Positions 17,302 to 26,348 of a DNA stretch of 64,000 bases are shown here, one piece after another. Numbering within the stretch: the stretch's first letter is position 1; every line of letters begins with the position of its first letter. The notes beneath the pieces are model-generated. The model did not search any database. It was not told where the DNA came from and was given only the letters and a program-made list of their open reading frames with translations. The DNA lies in the NCBI RefSeq assembly GCF_000325705.1, contig NC_019904.1, positions 1,248,001-1,312,000 of the forward strand, read 5' to 3'. Origin of the DNA: Echinicola vietnamensis DSM 17526. GTDB lineage: Bacteria; Bacteroidota; Bacteroidia; Cytophagales; Cyclobacteriaceae. The position numbers and the translations under genes are program-made.

Positions 17302-19563
17302 TTAGTACCTCATTTTTACTTTTACCCCTCCGTAATAATTGCGGGCTGCAGCAGGTTGAAAATAGCGCCCACCATAGGCATTGAGGTCATTTCCAAGGCT
17401 GTATTGTTCGTTGAGCAGGTTGTCCACCCCACCGAAGAGTTCCACTTGCCAGGCACTTCCGAAGTTTTTGCGCCATCCCAGCCGAGCATTCATCAGCTGG
17501 TAGGGATCTTGCATGACGGTGTTGTCATCGGTCAGTGGAATTTCATCTACCCACTGGTACGTCACATTCAGGTAAAGGCCATTTCTGGAAATAAGGTCTA
17601 ACTTATTGACCAGATTGTGTGGGGGCACCCCTGTGAGGGCATTTCCGGAAAAATCTTCCCCATCATTGACGTAATCTTTGAAACGAAAGTGATGAAAGGA
17701 ATAGGAATGGCCCAACTTCAGTTCTTGGATAAAGCCCATGGGATGCTGGAGCAGGTAATAGTCCAGCTGCGCCTCGATGCCTTTCTGATCAGTGGCGCCG
17801 GCATTGCGGAACAAGACCACTCCTTGGGAATTGGTATAAGTGGTGATGGTCTCGTCCAGCTGGAAGAAAAAGGCACTGGCATCCAACTGTACCTTGCCGT
17901 TCAAGTATTCCCCACGGTAGCCAATTTCATAATTGATTCCCTTTTCTGCTTGCAGGTCGAGGTTGATGCTGCCTTCATTGGTGCGGACTTCATCGATGGT
18001 AGGTGGCGAAAAGCCCGAACTGATGCTGCCGTATACCGCAGCATTGGCCGTCAGCTGCCCAGACAGCCCGATTCTCGGCACCACCACTGGATCAAATGTC
18101 CGTGCGGCCGCATACGGATTGCCTGATGGGCTGGCATCTACCGTTCTGGTGATATCGTAGCGGGAAAAGTTTTCACTTAGACCAATTGTCATCAGCAAGG
18201 AACTCGTCCAATTGATCTCAATTTGCTGAAAAAGGAAGCCCTGTGTGGTGATCAGGTCATCCGCAAACCGGATCGTGTCCGCTTGGCCATTGCGATTGCC
18301 AAAGTTCTGTGCACTGGTATTGGCAAATTGATATTCTCCACCAAAAAGTACCCGCACCGGGAATGCACCCCACTGGTCATCCAGCGTAAACCGGGTCCTG
18401 GCACCATACCCGTATTGGGTTTCCCTTTTGTAATCCAAGTTGAAGGGATTTTCGAAGTCAGTGGTCTGAAGGTATAAGGTGGTGTGATTGCTCCAGTGAT
18501 CGTTAAATTCATAATGATGGGAGAGGGTGCCATAAAGGGTTTTTTGCTTGATAGAAGCATTTTGTTCTGCAGCACCCGGTCGGGCTTGTCGTGGATTTTC
18601 GGCCACTTGGTCTGCTGTCAACCCTCCGGGAATTTCATAAAACAGATCCGCGTAAAGGAGCTGTGTGGTAAGGCGTTGGTGGTCGGATGGCTCAAACCTT
18701 CCCTGCAGCTGAAACACGCTCCTGTCCAGCGCACTGTGATCCCGATATCCGTCTGATTGTTGTGTTACATAGCTGGCCGAAAGGCTTCCGCTTTCCAGCA
18801 TTTGGTCCACCCCGACCCGGTATTTTAGCAGGCCGTAGCTCCCACCCATGGTGGAAACTTCCGCTTTATTTTGGGTGACACTTCCAGGAGTAAAGGAAAT
18901 CACCCCGCCATTTCCAGCGCCATAGATGCTTCCTGCGGGGCCTTTGATGATCTCAGCGCCCTGGATGTTGGTAAGGTCCAGGAGATTTAGGGCCGTCGTG
19001 CCATCGGGTGCGGTAAAGGGAATTCCATCCCAGTAGATTTTTACATTGCGAACGCCAAATGGTGCCCTCAGCGAACTACCTCGAATGGAAACGCGATAGC
19101 TGCCGGGAGCCCGCTGTTCCAGACGAATGCCAGGCTTGGTGTTCAATGCATGGACGATGGCAGTTTCATTAAAGCGGTATAGTTCGGCTTGGTCCACTTT
19201 GCTGACAGCCGCCGCCTGTTCCATCAATCCCCGTTCTGATTCGAAGGAGGTGACGGTGACCGCTGATAGGCTGTTGGTCTTTTTGATCAACTTGATGGTG
19301 GCAGCACTGTCTGGAATAATGATGCCCCGAAAGGGCTCGTAGGAAATATGCGTAAACAAGGCATTGGTTTTCTCGGCCAAATCCAGTGAGATCTGCCCCC
19401 TTTCATCCGAGATGTGTTTGGTTCCATTATCCAAGTTGGCGATTGCCGAAGGGATGGCTTCGCCACTTTCCGCATCGATAAGCGTAAGGGACGTTTGGCC
19501 CATTAAGGCTAGGGGAAAAGCACTTAGCAAAAATAGGAATAGGCAATAGGGTAAGCGTTTCAT
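17302..19563 (-). CDS. TonB-dependent outer-membrane receptor
   Basis: A 753-residue receptor: signal peptide (ending LALMGQ), a carboxypeptidase-like N-terminal domain (about 23-100, LIDAESGEAIPSAIANL), a plug domain (about 115-225, with RVSIRGSS and a GPAGSIYGAGNGGVISF segment) and a long C-terminal beta-barrel ending in an aromatic residue (VKMRY). The layout fits iron-complex/siderophore-type receptors (COG1629/4771) rather than SusC. No SusD, transporter or regulator gene accompanies it, so the ligand is open: siderophore, heme, cobalamin or copper are possible. The upstream region 19564-19997 shows no riboswitch that I can recognise. Confidence 0.9.
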   Translation of the reverse strand: MKRLPYCLFLFLLSAFPLALMGQTSLTLIDAESGEAIPSAIANLDNGTKHISDERGQISLDLAEKTNALFTHISYEPFRGIIIPDSAATIKLIKKTNSLSAVTVTSFESERGLMEQAAAVSKVDQAELYRFNETAIVHALNTKPGIRLEQRAPGSYRVSIRGSSLRAPFGVRNVKIYWDGIPFTAPDGTTALNLLDLTNIQGAEIIKGPAGSIYGAGNGGVISFTPGSVTQNKAEVSTMGGSYGLLKYRVGVDQMLESGSLSASYVTQQSDGYRDHSALDRSVFQLQGRFEPSDHQRLTTQLLYADLFYEIPGGLTADQVAENPRQARPGAAEQNASIKQKTLYGTLSHHYEFNDHWSNHTTLYLQTTDFENPFNLDYKRETQYGYGARTRFTLDDQWGAFPVRVLFGGEYQFANTSAQNFGNRNGQADTIRFADDLITTQGFLFQQIEINWTSSLLMTIGLSENFSRYDITRTVDASPSGNPYAAARTFDPVVVPRIGLSGQLTANAAVYGSISSGFSPPTIDEVRTNEGSINLDLQAEKGINYEIGYRGEYLNGKVQLDASAFFFQLDETITTYTNSQGVVLFRNAGATDQKGIEAQLDYYLLQHPMGFIQELKLGHSYSFHHFRFKDYVNDGEDFSGNALTGVPPHNLVNKLDLISRNGLYLNVTYQWVDEIPLTDDNTVMQDPYQLMNARLGWRKNFGSAWQVELFGGVDNLLNEQYSLGNDLNAYGGRYFQPAAARNYYGGVKVKMRY

Positions 19564-19997
19564 AAAAGTAAAATTAACCAGTTATTTAAGATTGGCGCTA
19601 ATAGTGAAATGGAAATTTGAAGGATCTTGGTGAATACCAACGGATAAGTAATGGAACAGGTTCCGCAAGGCAATCTGTTCAGGAATGGTCTATTTTCACC
19701 AAGGTAATTTGGTGGTGTAACCTTGGCCCATGGAGGCCAATTCCTGCGGGATTGATTTTTTTGTATAATTTGTATAAAAGGTTCAAGACGGTTCATGTAA
19801 AGATGCATCTGGAATCGGTGGTGCCATAATGGCTTTATAGTTAAACAATTCATTTTGATGTAGGTTTTGTTCAGCGGTAAAAGGATTTTGTTCGATTTAT
19901 TATACCAGCGGTTATAGATGGACAAAATTGGAGAGAGGGTAGCAAGAGATGGTGAGAATTTTGTAAATTGTAATAGCGCTATAAACCCAAATAAACT
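19564..19997. other. Intergenic region between divergent genes, no gene seen
   Basis: The stretch separates the divergent TonB receptor and homogentisate dioxygenase-like genes. It is AT-rich next to both starts. I looked for the cobalamin and TPP riboswitch core sequences and did not find them. Small inverted repeats occur, but none is convincing. Confidence 0.5.
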
Positions 19998-21158
19998 ATG
20001 GCATTTTATCATCGACTAGGTGAAATCCCTCCAAAAAGACACACGCAATTTCGTCAACCGGACGGCAGCCTCTACAAGGAGGAACTTGTAAGCTCAAAAG
20101 GCTTTTCGGGTATTTATGCCACCCTGTACCATATCCACAACCCCAACCGGGTGACGGCGATGGGACAGCCCTTTCCCTTTTCATGGGAAATTGCAAGCGA
20201 CTATGGCCTCCAACAAACGCACCTCGATACCTCAGCAGTGGCCGTGACGGGCGCAGATTACCTGAGTGCCCGCAAGATCCTGCTCAGAAATCACGATGTG
20301 ATGATGGGAATCTGCATCCCTGAACATCCACAAATGGACCATTACTTCAAAAACGCCGATGGAGATGAAGTGATTTTTATTCATGAAGGTAGCGGAGTGC
20401 TTTTTTCACAGTTTGGCCGATTAGCCGTGAAGGCGGGTGATTATGTGGTAATTCCCAGGACCACCATTTACCGGTTTGAATGGGAAAAGGGAAAGGTTCG
20501 CCTCCTGATCATTGAGGCTTCCAATCCCATAGAAACTGTCCGCAGGTACCGAAATGATGTGGGGCAGCTGCTGGAGCATTCTCCCTATTGTGAGCGGGAC
20601 ATTCGTGTGCCGGATAGGTTGGTGGTGGAGGAAGAAAAGGGTGATTACCTCATTCAGATCAAAAAGAACGGGCATCTTTATCCGTATCATTACGAACATA
20701 GCCCTTTGGATGTAGTAGGCTGGGATGGTTATTTGTATCCATATGCCCTCAGCATTCACGATTTTGAGCCTATAACTGGCCGCATTCACCAGCCACCACC
20801 CGTGCACCAAACCTTCCAATCGGCAGGGTTTGTGATTTGCTCCTTTGTGCCCCGGCTATTTGATTATCACCCTCAATCCATTCCTGCCCCTTACAATCAT
20901 TCCAATATAGATTCCGACGAGGTGCTGTATTACGTGGATGGGGAATTTATGAGCAGAAAGGGCATTCAAAAGGGATCCTTTACCCTTCACATGGGCGGCC
21001 TTCCGCATGGCCCACATCCAGGCATGGTGGAAAAGAGCATTGGTGCTACCAAGACCGAGGAAACTGCGGTGATGCTCGATACGTTTAGGCCCTTGCAGCT
21101 GACCCAAGAAGCCCTCCAATATGTGGATAAGCGTTATCCTATGAGTTGGACGGAGTGA
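19998..21158 (+). CDS. hmgA: Homogentisate 1,2-dioxygenase-family protein
   Basis: A 386-residue cupin-type dioxygenase of the homogentisate 1,2-dioxygenase family (COG3508), which opens the ring of homogentisate in tyrosine/phenylalanine breakdown using Fe(II). The N-terminal YHRLGEIPPKRHTQFRQPDGSLY, the central MDHYFKNADGDEVIFIHEGSGVLFSQFG-type cupin, and the C-terminal YNHSNIDSDEVLYYVDGEF plus LPHGPHPG with candidate iron ligands are all visible. It is shorter than the human enzyme (445 residues), and the usual MSEFMG motif is replaced by DEVLYYVDGEFM, as in a bacterial subgroup. No 4-hydroxyphenylpyruvate dioxygenase or fumarylacetoacetase is adjacent, so the pathway link is inferred from the family. 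Confidence 0.86.
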   Translation: MAFYHRLGEIPPKRHTQFRQPDGSLYKEELVSSKGFSGIYATLYHIHNPNRVTAMGQPFPFSWEIASDYGLQQTHLDTSAVAVTGADYLSARKILLRNHDVMMGICIPEHPQMDHYFKNADGDEVIFIHEGSGVLFSQFGRLAVKAGDYVVIPRTTIYRFEWEKGKVRLLIIEASNPIETVRRYRNDVGQLLEHSPYCERDIRVPDRLVVEEEKGDYLIQIKKNGHLYPYHYEHSPLDVVGWDGYLYPYALSIHDFEPITGRIHQPPPVHQTFQSAGFVICSFVPRLFDYHPQSIPAPYNHSNIDSDEVLYYVDGEFMSRKGIQKGSFTLHMGGLPHGPHPGMVEKSIGATKTEETAVMLDTFRPLQLTQEALQYVDKRYPMSWTE

Positions 21159-21307
21159 TAGGGCTGTTTGGCGGTATTAGCGGTTCTGGTTTTCAGGAGG
21201 CGGGATTGGCATAAGTAAGCATCCCGATCTTAGGCGTTCCTGATTTCGAGTCGGGAAGTCAGGGACTGTTATCATGATCCGAGCTGGCTTTTAAGCCTTC
21301 CAATCCA

Positions 21308-22417
21308 CTACACCTTGATGATAATATTTCTTTTCCACATAAAATAGGCAGGGATAAACAGGATGATCATCATTAGAATAGCCCCACAGAGAGAAGCATC
21401 TTTTGGCGCGAGCCATCCATTGAAAAGCGCTTCTTGTAAGAAGAGCTTCAAACTGACGCGTGTTCCTTCCCAATTCACTTTTATCAATCCAAACAGTTTG
21501 GCGATCACACCCGACAGGAAAAACACCGTGATGGCATTCATTCCATAAATAACAAAAGGCAGGGACCATTTTTTCCAGCCCTTGACATCTAAGATCCAAT
21601 AACAAGCTGCCAATCCCAAAAATGCCCATCCAGCAGTATAGAGCACGAAGGAGCTGGTCCAGAGGGCTTTGTTCAAGGGGAAAAACAGCGACCAAGCGAG
21701 GCCCCCAAAGACCAAGGTCACTCCGGCAATTCCCCATTTGGTCAGGCGCGCTTTGTGGGAAGAATTTCCGGTGAGGATCTTTCCACAAGCCACTCCCAGC
21801 AGGCAAGTGACAATGGCAGGTAACGTAGAAAACAAGCCTTCCGGATCCCACGTTTTGGTCTGGGACCACATGTGCCCGGTAAGTACCTGTTGGTCTATCC
21901 ATGCCGCGAGGTTGGTGCCCGGTTCAAGGTTGGCAGGACCTATGCCCGGTACCGGAATAAAGGTCATGCATAGCCAATAGCCGATCAGAAGGATGCCAGA
22001 GGAAAATACCAATGCCTTTGGCGACCAATACAAATACATCACCGTACTGATAAAATACACCAGGCCAATTCGCTGAAGGACTCCGGGAAACCGAAGATGT
22101 GCCAAGTCAAAATAGGGAATGGCTGTCAGCAGTAAGCCCAAGCCGATTAACTTCAGTGCCCTGATCAATGACTTCCTGAGCAGGAAACCTTTTGGAGTCC
22201 CTTTTTTTAGTTGGCCCCCAAGCGAGAGTTCTATGGCCACTCCGACGATAAACAAGAAAAAAGGAAATATCAGGTCTGTGGGAGTACAGCCGTGCCATTT
22301 GGCGTGTAACAAGGGCGCATAAACATGTGACCATGAGCCGGGATTATTGACCAGGATCATGGCAAATATGGTGATTCCCCGAAAGACGTCGAGGGCTAGA
22401 ATCCGCTGTTTGGGCAT
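21308..22417 (-). CDS. NagX/HGSNAT-like membrane acyltransferase (DUF5009 type)
   Basis: A 369-residue membrane protein with about ten hydrophobic helices. The opening RILALDVFRGITIFAMILVNN and the segment HGCTPTDLIFPFFLFIVGVA are diagnostic of the family related to heparan-alpha-glucosaminide N-acetyltransferase. Bacterial relatives (NagX) are found in N-acetylglucosamine utilisation clusters and may transfer acetyl groups to aminosugars across the membrane. No chitin or GlcNAc genes are adjacent. The start at 22417 is fixed by the family's N-terminus, yet a terminator-like hairpin ends only about six bases before it. Confidence 0.86.
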   Translation of the reverse strand: MPKQRILALDVFRGITIFAMILVNNPGSWSHVYAPLLHAKWHGCTPTDLIFPFFLFIVGVAIELSLGGQLKKGTPKGFLLRKSLIRALKLIGLGLLLTAIPYFDLAHLRFPGVLQRIGLVYFISTVMYLYWSPKALVFSSGILLIGYWLCMTFIPVPGIGPANLEPGTNLAAWIDQQVLTGHMWSQTKTWDPEGLFSTLPAIVTCLLGVACGKILTGNSSHKARLTKWGIAGVTLVFGGLAWSLFFPLNKALWTSSFVLYTAGWAFLGLAACYWILDVKGWKKWSLPFVIYGMNAITVFFLSGVIAKLFGLIKVNWEGTRVSLKLFLQEALFNGWLAPKDASLCGAILMMIILFIPAYFMWKRNIIIKV

Positions 22418-22447
22418 AAAAAAACGATTAGTGGTAAACTAATCGTT
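22418..22447 (-). terminator. Hairpin with T tract abutting the NagX-like start codon
   Basis: On the minus strand a perfect 10-bp stem (aacgattagt / actaatcgtt at 22423-22447, 5-nt loop) is followed by a T run that ends at the ATG of the next gene (22417). By form it is the terminator of the M28 peptidase gene, but it also fills the space where the next gene's ribosome binding site would be. Confidence 0.7.
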
Positions 22448-22484
22448 AATATATTGATTTAAGTTATATTAAATACTAAAAATT

Positions 22485-23393
22485 TTAATTTATCTCCTGA
22501 TCAAAATCCATTACGCTGTTGAGGATCAACTGGACCACGTGATAATAGAAATCTTGGTTTACCTTATCGAAGGTGTCCGTGTCGCGGTGGTAATCAGGGT
22601 GATCTTCCACTCCAAAATACACAAACGGGATGCCTTTTGCATGGAAGGGGGCATGGTCAGAAGCACTCGTCCAGTCGTCATGTCCCGATCCGGGGAGGTC
22701 ATGCCCAAGCTTAAGTGTTACCTTGGAGCCTTTTGCTGCTTCTTCCAAAATGGGTTTTAGCTGTGGATAATGATGGGTTCCACAGGCATAAATCTCATTT
22801 TTATCACTTCTACTTATCATATCCATATTGATATTTAGGATGACTTGTTCCAGTGGAAACGGAAAATCACGGACCAAGGCTTTGGCGCCTTGGAGGCCCA
22901 TCTCCTCTGCATCCAAGGCTGCAAAGATCATGGAATGTGTCGGGCGGTTTTCTGCAAAATAAGTGGCCATGGCTATCAAGGCCGCCGTTCCGGAAGCATT
23001 GTCATCTGCACCGTTATAGATTTTACCGTCCTTTTTGCCCAAATGGTCGTAGTGAGCCGTGACCACGATGATTTTATCCGATTCCGTGCCAGGGACAAAG
23101 CCCACGATATTGGCGGCATTTTCTACTTTTGTTCCTTTCCCAAAGCTAAAGAGCTGGGTAAAATCATCGTATTGGCTGGTCAGCCCAAGGGCAGCAAACC
23201 GACTTTTGATCAGCTTTTGCGCTTTCTTACTGCCTTCGGTCAAAGGTGCCCGGCCTTCCAGGGCATCAGAAGCCAGGAATTGAAAATCCTCCATCAGTTG
23301 GGCGCGATTGATCCGCTGGCCGGAAACGCACAAAGGGCTGAGGATAAAGAGCATCAAAACGATGATTTTTGGCATTCTCATGGGATTATGCAT
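22485..23393 (-). CDS. Exported M28-family aminopeptidase
   Basis: A 302-residue zinc peptidase with an N-terminal signal peptide (ending LCVSGQ) and an M28 catalytic domain. Ligands and catalytic residues follow the family order: His in VVTAHYDHLG, Asp in NGADDNASG, the Glu pair in LDAEEMGLQG, Asp in NINMDMISR and His in SDHAPFHAKGIPFVYFG. It is likely periplasmic, acting on peptides. An alternative ATG at 23381 (MRMPK) is equally reasonable and does not change the mature protein. A terminator hairpin follows at 22418-22447. Confidence 0.9.
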   Translation of the reverse strand: MHNPMRMPKIIVLMLFILSPLCVSGQRINRAQLMEDFQFLASDALEGRAPLTEGSKKAQKLIKSRFAALGLTSQYDDFTQLFSFGKGTKVENAANIVGFVPGTESDKIIVVTAHYDHLGKKDGKIYNGADDNASGTAALIAMATYFAENRPTHSMIFAALDAEEMGLQGAKALVRDFPFPLEQVILNINMDMISRSDKNEIYACGTHHYPQLKPILEEAAKGSKVTLKLGHDLPGSGHDDWTSASDHAPFHAKGIPFVYFGVEDHPDYHRDTDTFDKVNQDFYYHVVQLILNSVMDFDQEIN

Positions 23394-23526
23394 GGCTAGA
23401 GATAAAGTATATCAATGAAAATACTAATTTAGTCTTTTGGTAAGGTCTAACGCTGGCGAAGCCTCCGTGAATTTTCCAAACGAACATTTGCTGACAAATA
23501 TGCTCAAAAAATCAAGGATAAGTTTC

Positions 23527-24582
23527 ATGCAATATAGCGAATTATTGCCTTTCGGCTTAAAATCACTTTTGCTCCTGATTTCATTTTTTATGGTGTCATT
23601 TCAAATTTTTTGCCAAAGTCAACTGCCTGATTATTTTTTGGATGGAAAGGCCATCGTGTTTGTATCCACTGCGCCTGGTGCGCGGCCTATCATGCAGTGG
23701 GAGGGCATTGCCAAAGAAATTCATCCCGCCTTGGTGGAAGCAGGTGGGGATCCAGTGGCCTATTATGAACTGGAAGAAGTAACCCTCTCCGAGGAAATCC
23801 AGCGCGCCTATGCCAAGACCTTCAGCCAGCGCCTGATCAAAAATATCGTTATCCTGACGCGCGTCGGGAATGGTGATTTTTACTTGAACATGCTGGAATA
23901 TTCCGGAAATGAAACCATTATCCCTTCAGCGAGCCCTTGGAGCATCCATTCCTCTGACCTGGAGACGCTCCAAGAACGCCTTGTCGCAGCAGGAAAGGGC
24001 GTACGCAGTAAAAACCTGATGCCATTGGATGTGCCCACTTTCTTGCCTCCTCTCGTCGGAGGTGGACAGGCGGCGAGCAATACCGCATCCAGCAACATCC
24101 CTGTTTCGGCACGTTTTGTGGCCAAAAATCCCTTAAACCTGGACATCTTTAAATTGGGGATTCCGCTATCAGGAGCCAGTGGGGAGACGGCCTTGCTCAC
24201 CAAATACCGCTATGACCTCTATGGTAAGTCCGAGGAGGAAGCCCTTGCGGCCCAAAAAGCAGAAAAGGCAAATTTGACCCGTATTTTTGAGCAATATTAT
24301 CCCCATCAGACGGAATTTCTTACAGAAATCCGTTCTGATGAACAGTTGATCGATGATCGCGTCCAATTTGTCCTGACACGTGTGGAAGGCCGGGAAGCCG
24401 ACTTGATGGAGAGCATGGGGCTGAACCCCTCAGGCCTCCAAAATCCGGACAGGATTGTCGTTAAATATTACATCAAATTCTTGGTAAGAAACGAGCTGTA
24501 TATTGGCCCAAAATGGGATGCCGATCCCAATGGGCAGACGGCATTGGTCAATTTTTTGAAGCATTTGCAGATGGAACCCTGA
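23527..24582 (+). CDS. Exported protein of unknown function
   Basis: I do not recognise this 351-residue protein. It begins with an N-terminal hydrophobic segment (LKSLLLLISFFMVSFQIFCQS) that looks like a signal peptide; the mature part starts QLPDYFLDGKAIVFVSTAPGAR. I chose 23527 because an AAGGA ribosome-binding-like sequence precedes it; ATG 23500 and TTG 23437 are possible but lack one. A low-complexity stretch (GGGQAASNTASSN, about 180-190) divides it into an N-terminal alpha/beta-looking part and a charged C-terminal part rich in Glu and Lys. The 3' end lies 22 bp from the convergent ribosylnicotinamide kinase gene. Confidence 0.8.
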   Translation: MQYSELLPFGLKSLLLLISFFMVSFQIFCQSQLPDYFLDGKAIVFVSTAPGARPIMQWEGIAKEIHPALVEAGGDPVAYYELEEVTLSEEIQRAYAKTFSQRLIKNIVILTRVGNGDFYLNMLEYSGNETIIPSASPWSIHSSDLETLQERLVAAGKGVRSKNLMPLDVPTFLPPLVGGGQAASNTASSNIPVSARFVAKNPLNLDIFKLGIPLSGASGETALLTKYRYDLYGKSEEEALAAQKAEKANLTRIFEQYYPHQTEFLTEIRSDEQLIDDRVQFVLTRVEGREADLMESMGLNPSGLQNPDRIVVKYYIKFLVRNELYIGPKWDADPNGQTALVNFLKHLQMEP

Positions 24583-24604
24583 CTTCTTCACAGGACGCGA
24601 AAGG

Positions 24605-25144
24605 TCATACCCCTTTGCCCAGGTGATGTTGGATGGCGGTTATTGCTTTGCTGAGCCGCTGATCCAAGTTACCGGAGATGTTGACCACGGGAGCATTGGC
24701 AGTGCTCATCAAGCGCTCATACCAATCGTAGAAAAATCGTCTCATTTCGGGATCGGGGTATTCACGCTGTGGATCTTCTTCCCAAGGGATGTCGATATCC
24801 GTCAGCAGGTAAAGATCATAGTGTCGCTGTGCAATTTGCTCCATGATCCAATCGGCAGTTTTGTGGTATTTGTATTCACTCCAAACATGGATTACGTGGA
24901 GGTCGGTATCACAAAACAGCAAGGACTTGGCTTGCTTTAACTTTTGCTCTTCCCGGTTGATTTGGCCTTTGGCTATTTCCAAGAGGTCTTCGTACCGGTA
25001 TTCCCTGTCCAGCTGCTCAATGTATTCCCGCGCATATTCTGCAACCCATGGCACGCCATAATGTGCCGCTAATGCCTCCGAAAGAGTGCTCTTGCCGGTA
25101 GATTCCGGACCAATGACGACAATCTTTTTAGGCTGCTTTGGCAT
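24605..25144 (-). CDS. NadR-like ribosylnicotinamide kinase (kinase domain only)
   Basis: A 179-residue P-loop kinase resembling the C-terminal domain of NadR, which phosphorylates nicotinamide riboside to NMN. The P-loop is GPESTGKSTL; VAEYAREYIEQL and LLFCDTDLHVIHVWSEYKY are characteristic of the family, as is LLTDIDIPWEEDPQREYPD. The adenylyltransferase and HTH domains of full NadR are absent. Its first 17 bases overlap the end of pnuC, so the two are translated as a pair: PnuC brings in the riboside and this kinase traps it as the nucleotide. Confidence 0.9.
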   Translation of the reverse strand: MPKQPKKIVVIGPESTGKSTLSEALAAHYGVPWVAEYAREYIEQLDREYRYEDLLEIAKGQINREEQKLKQAKSLLFCDTDLHVIHVWSEYKYHKTADWIMEQIAQRHYDLYLLTDIDIPWEEDPQREYPDPEMRRFFYDWYERLMSTANAPVVNISGNLDQRLSKAITAIQHHLGKGV

Positions 25145-25748
25145 AGGCTTTTGCTGATTTAATCCACGCGATTAGGCCAATAACGGCCAGTACCGTAAAA
25201 AACAAAAATTGAAACGAGGTAAGCACCAGTCCTTTGTAAAAATAGAGGGGTACAGACACCAAGTCCGTAATGATCCAAGCAATCCAGTTTTCCACTTTCT
25301 TTTTGGCCATCAGGTACATGCCGACGAACGCAGAGGATGTCGTAAACGAATCCCAATACGGCACATCACTGTCGGTATAAGTGGAAAGGACAAGGTAGAG
25401 GATGCCATAGGAAACGATCAATAGCAGTATGGCGGAGATCCAGCCTTTCCATTTGAGCCAGGTGACCGGCAATACGGCGTTTCCGGGCTTAGGGTGGGTC
25501 CAAACGTACCAGCCATAAATGGACATGGAAAAGTAATAGGCATTGATGCCCATGTCGGCATAAAGCTTCACCTGCAAACAAATCCACACATAAATCAACG
25601 TGCTGATAATGCCTGTGGGATAGACCCAAATATTTTCTTTCATGGAAAAAAAGACACTGGCAATGCCAAAAACCACTGCAAATGCCTCTAGCCAAGTCAT
25701 TTGCTGAAGCCCTGCGACAAAACCATCGATAATCCATTGCCAATCCAT
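25128..25748 (-). CDS. pnuC: PnuC-family nicotinamide riboside transporter
   Basis: A 206-residue membrane protein with about seven helices. The motif EAFAVVFGIASVFFSMKENIWVYPTGIIS, the YGWYVWTHP segment and the ending region WIAWIITDLVSVPLYFYKGLVLTSF are typical of PnuC, a facilitator of vitamin B3-type ribosides. I favour the ATG at 25748 (MDWQWI); the frame is open to 25766. It overlaps the following ribosylnicotinamide kinase gene. Bacteroidetes also have PnuT for thiamine, but the kinase partner points to nicotinamide riboside. Confidence 0.91.
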   Translation of the reverse strand: MDWQWIIDGFVAGLQQMTWLEAFAVVFGIASVFFSMKENIWVYPTGIISTLIYVWICLQVKLYADMGINAYYFSMSIYGWYVWTHPKPGNAVLPVTWLKWKGWISAILLLIVSYGILYLVLSTYTDSDVPYWDSFTTSSAFVGMYLMAKKKVENWIAWIITDLVSVPLYFYKGLVLTSFQFLFFTVLAVIGLIAWIKSAKAYAKAA

Positions 25749-25902
25749 GCCTCGAAATAACGTCAAAAATCCGTGAAAACGAAGGGATGCTTGCAGGAAT
25801 ATCGGGGTTTCAAGTAAGAAGTTGGCGGTAGAAGTAGATCAAGCAGAAAAGATGGGGGGTAGCCTATTTCGATGGGTAAATATGTTCTTTGCTACCTTTG
25901 GC

Positions 25903-26062
25903 TGCTGTTTGGCCACGGATGAACATTGATAATCACAGATAGGATGCTTAAGGCGTAGCAAATCCATGGCATTGTGTATAATGTAAACTCGAAAGTTAGC
26001 CCCAAAGGGGCGGCACATTCATAGCCATAGGTGAAGCCCATGGTGAATTAACCCATTCAACG
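25903..26062. repeat. Composite dispersed repeat (copy A)
   Basis: This lies in the gene-free stretch 25749-26371. The part at about 25903-25970 (ggctgctgtttggccacgg, atgaacattgataatcac) matches 58026-58100, and 25998-26062 (agccccaaaggggcgg, catagccataggtgaagccc) matches 30059-30117, 30398-30456 and 58296-58358. Each unit has a GC-rich palindrome (agccccNNNggggc) followed by a second inverted repeat around catgg. Nothing else is recognised in 26063-26317; the open frame at 26164-26358 runs through a terminator and is not credible. Confidence 0.6.
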
Positions 26063-26317
26063 TTTTCCGTTTTAGCCGCATTCGAGCGGATGGAGGAAAA
26101 GCATCGTTTTAGCGGTGTGAAATTTTCTTTCATAAGACATGTCGAAAATCATCCCCAGAAGTATTGAGCATGGGATGTGCTGAGCCAACACAGGAAAGGA
26201 TGGCATCTTTGGCCAAAGGGGAAACCTATGGTGACCTCGTCAATGAAACATTTATCCATACCCATTTTCCCTGCTGGATCCCTCGTTACGAGCACGGATC
26301 AACAAGGCTAGCAAAAA

Positions 26318-26348
26318 GTAAAAAGGCTATCCAATTTTGGATAGCCTC
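26318..26348 (-). terminator. Rho-independent terminator of guaB
   Basis: A perfect 9-bp stem (aggctatcc at 26324-26332, ggatagcct at 26339-26347) with a 6-nt loop, followed on the minus strand by ttttactttttgc. It lies 24 bp beyond the guaB stop codon. Confidence 0.85.

Noticed and set aside
19564..19997. Possible cobalamin or TPP riboswitch before the TonB receptor
   Set aside because: Core conserved sequences were not found on the relevant strand.
21239..21263. Terminator hairpin between the hmgA-like and NagX-like genes
   Set aside because: cctgatttc/gaagtcagg has a wobble pair and no T tract in either direction; left unlisted.
7719..21902. Long antisense open frames opposite nrt, TonB-receptor and NagX-like genes
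   Set aside because: They are shadows of well-supported genes in other frames, with no ribosome binding sites or family likeness.
25128..25900. Possible TPP riboswitch controlling PnuC (as for thiamine-type PnuT)
   Set aside because: No THI-box core sequence was seen upstream, and the kinase partner indicates nicotinamide riboside.
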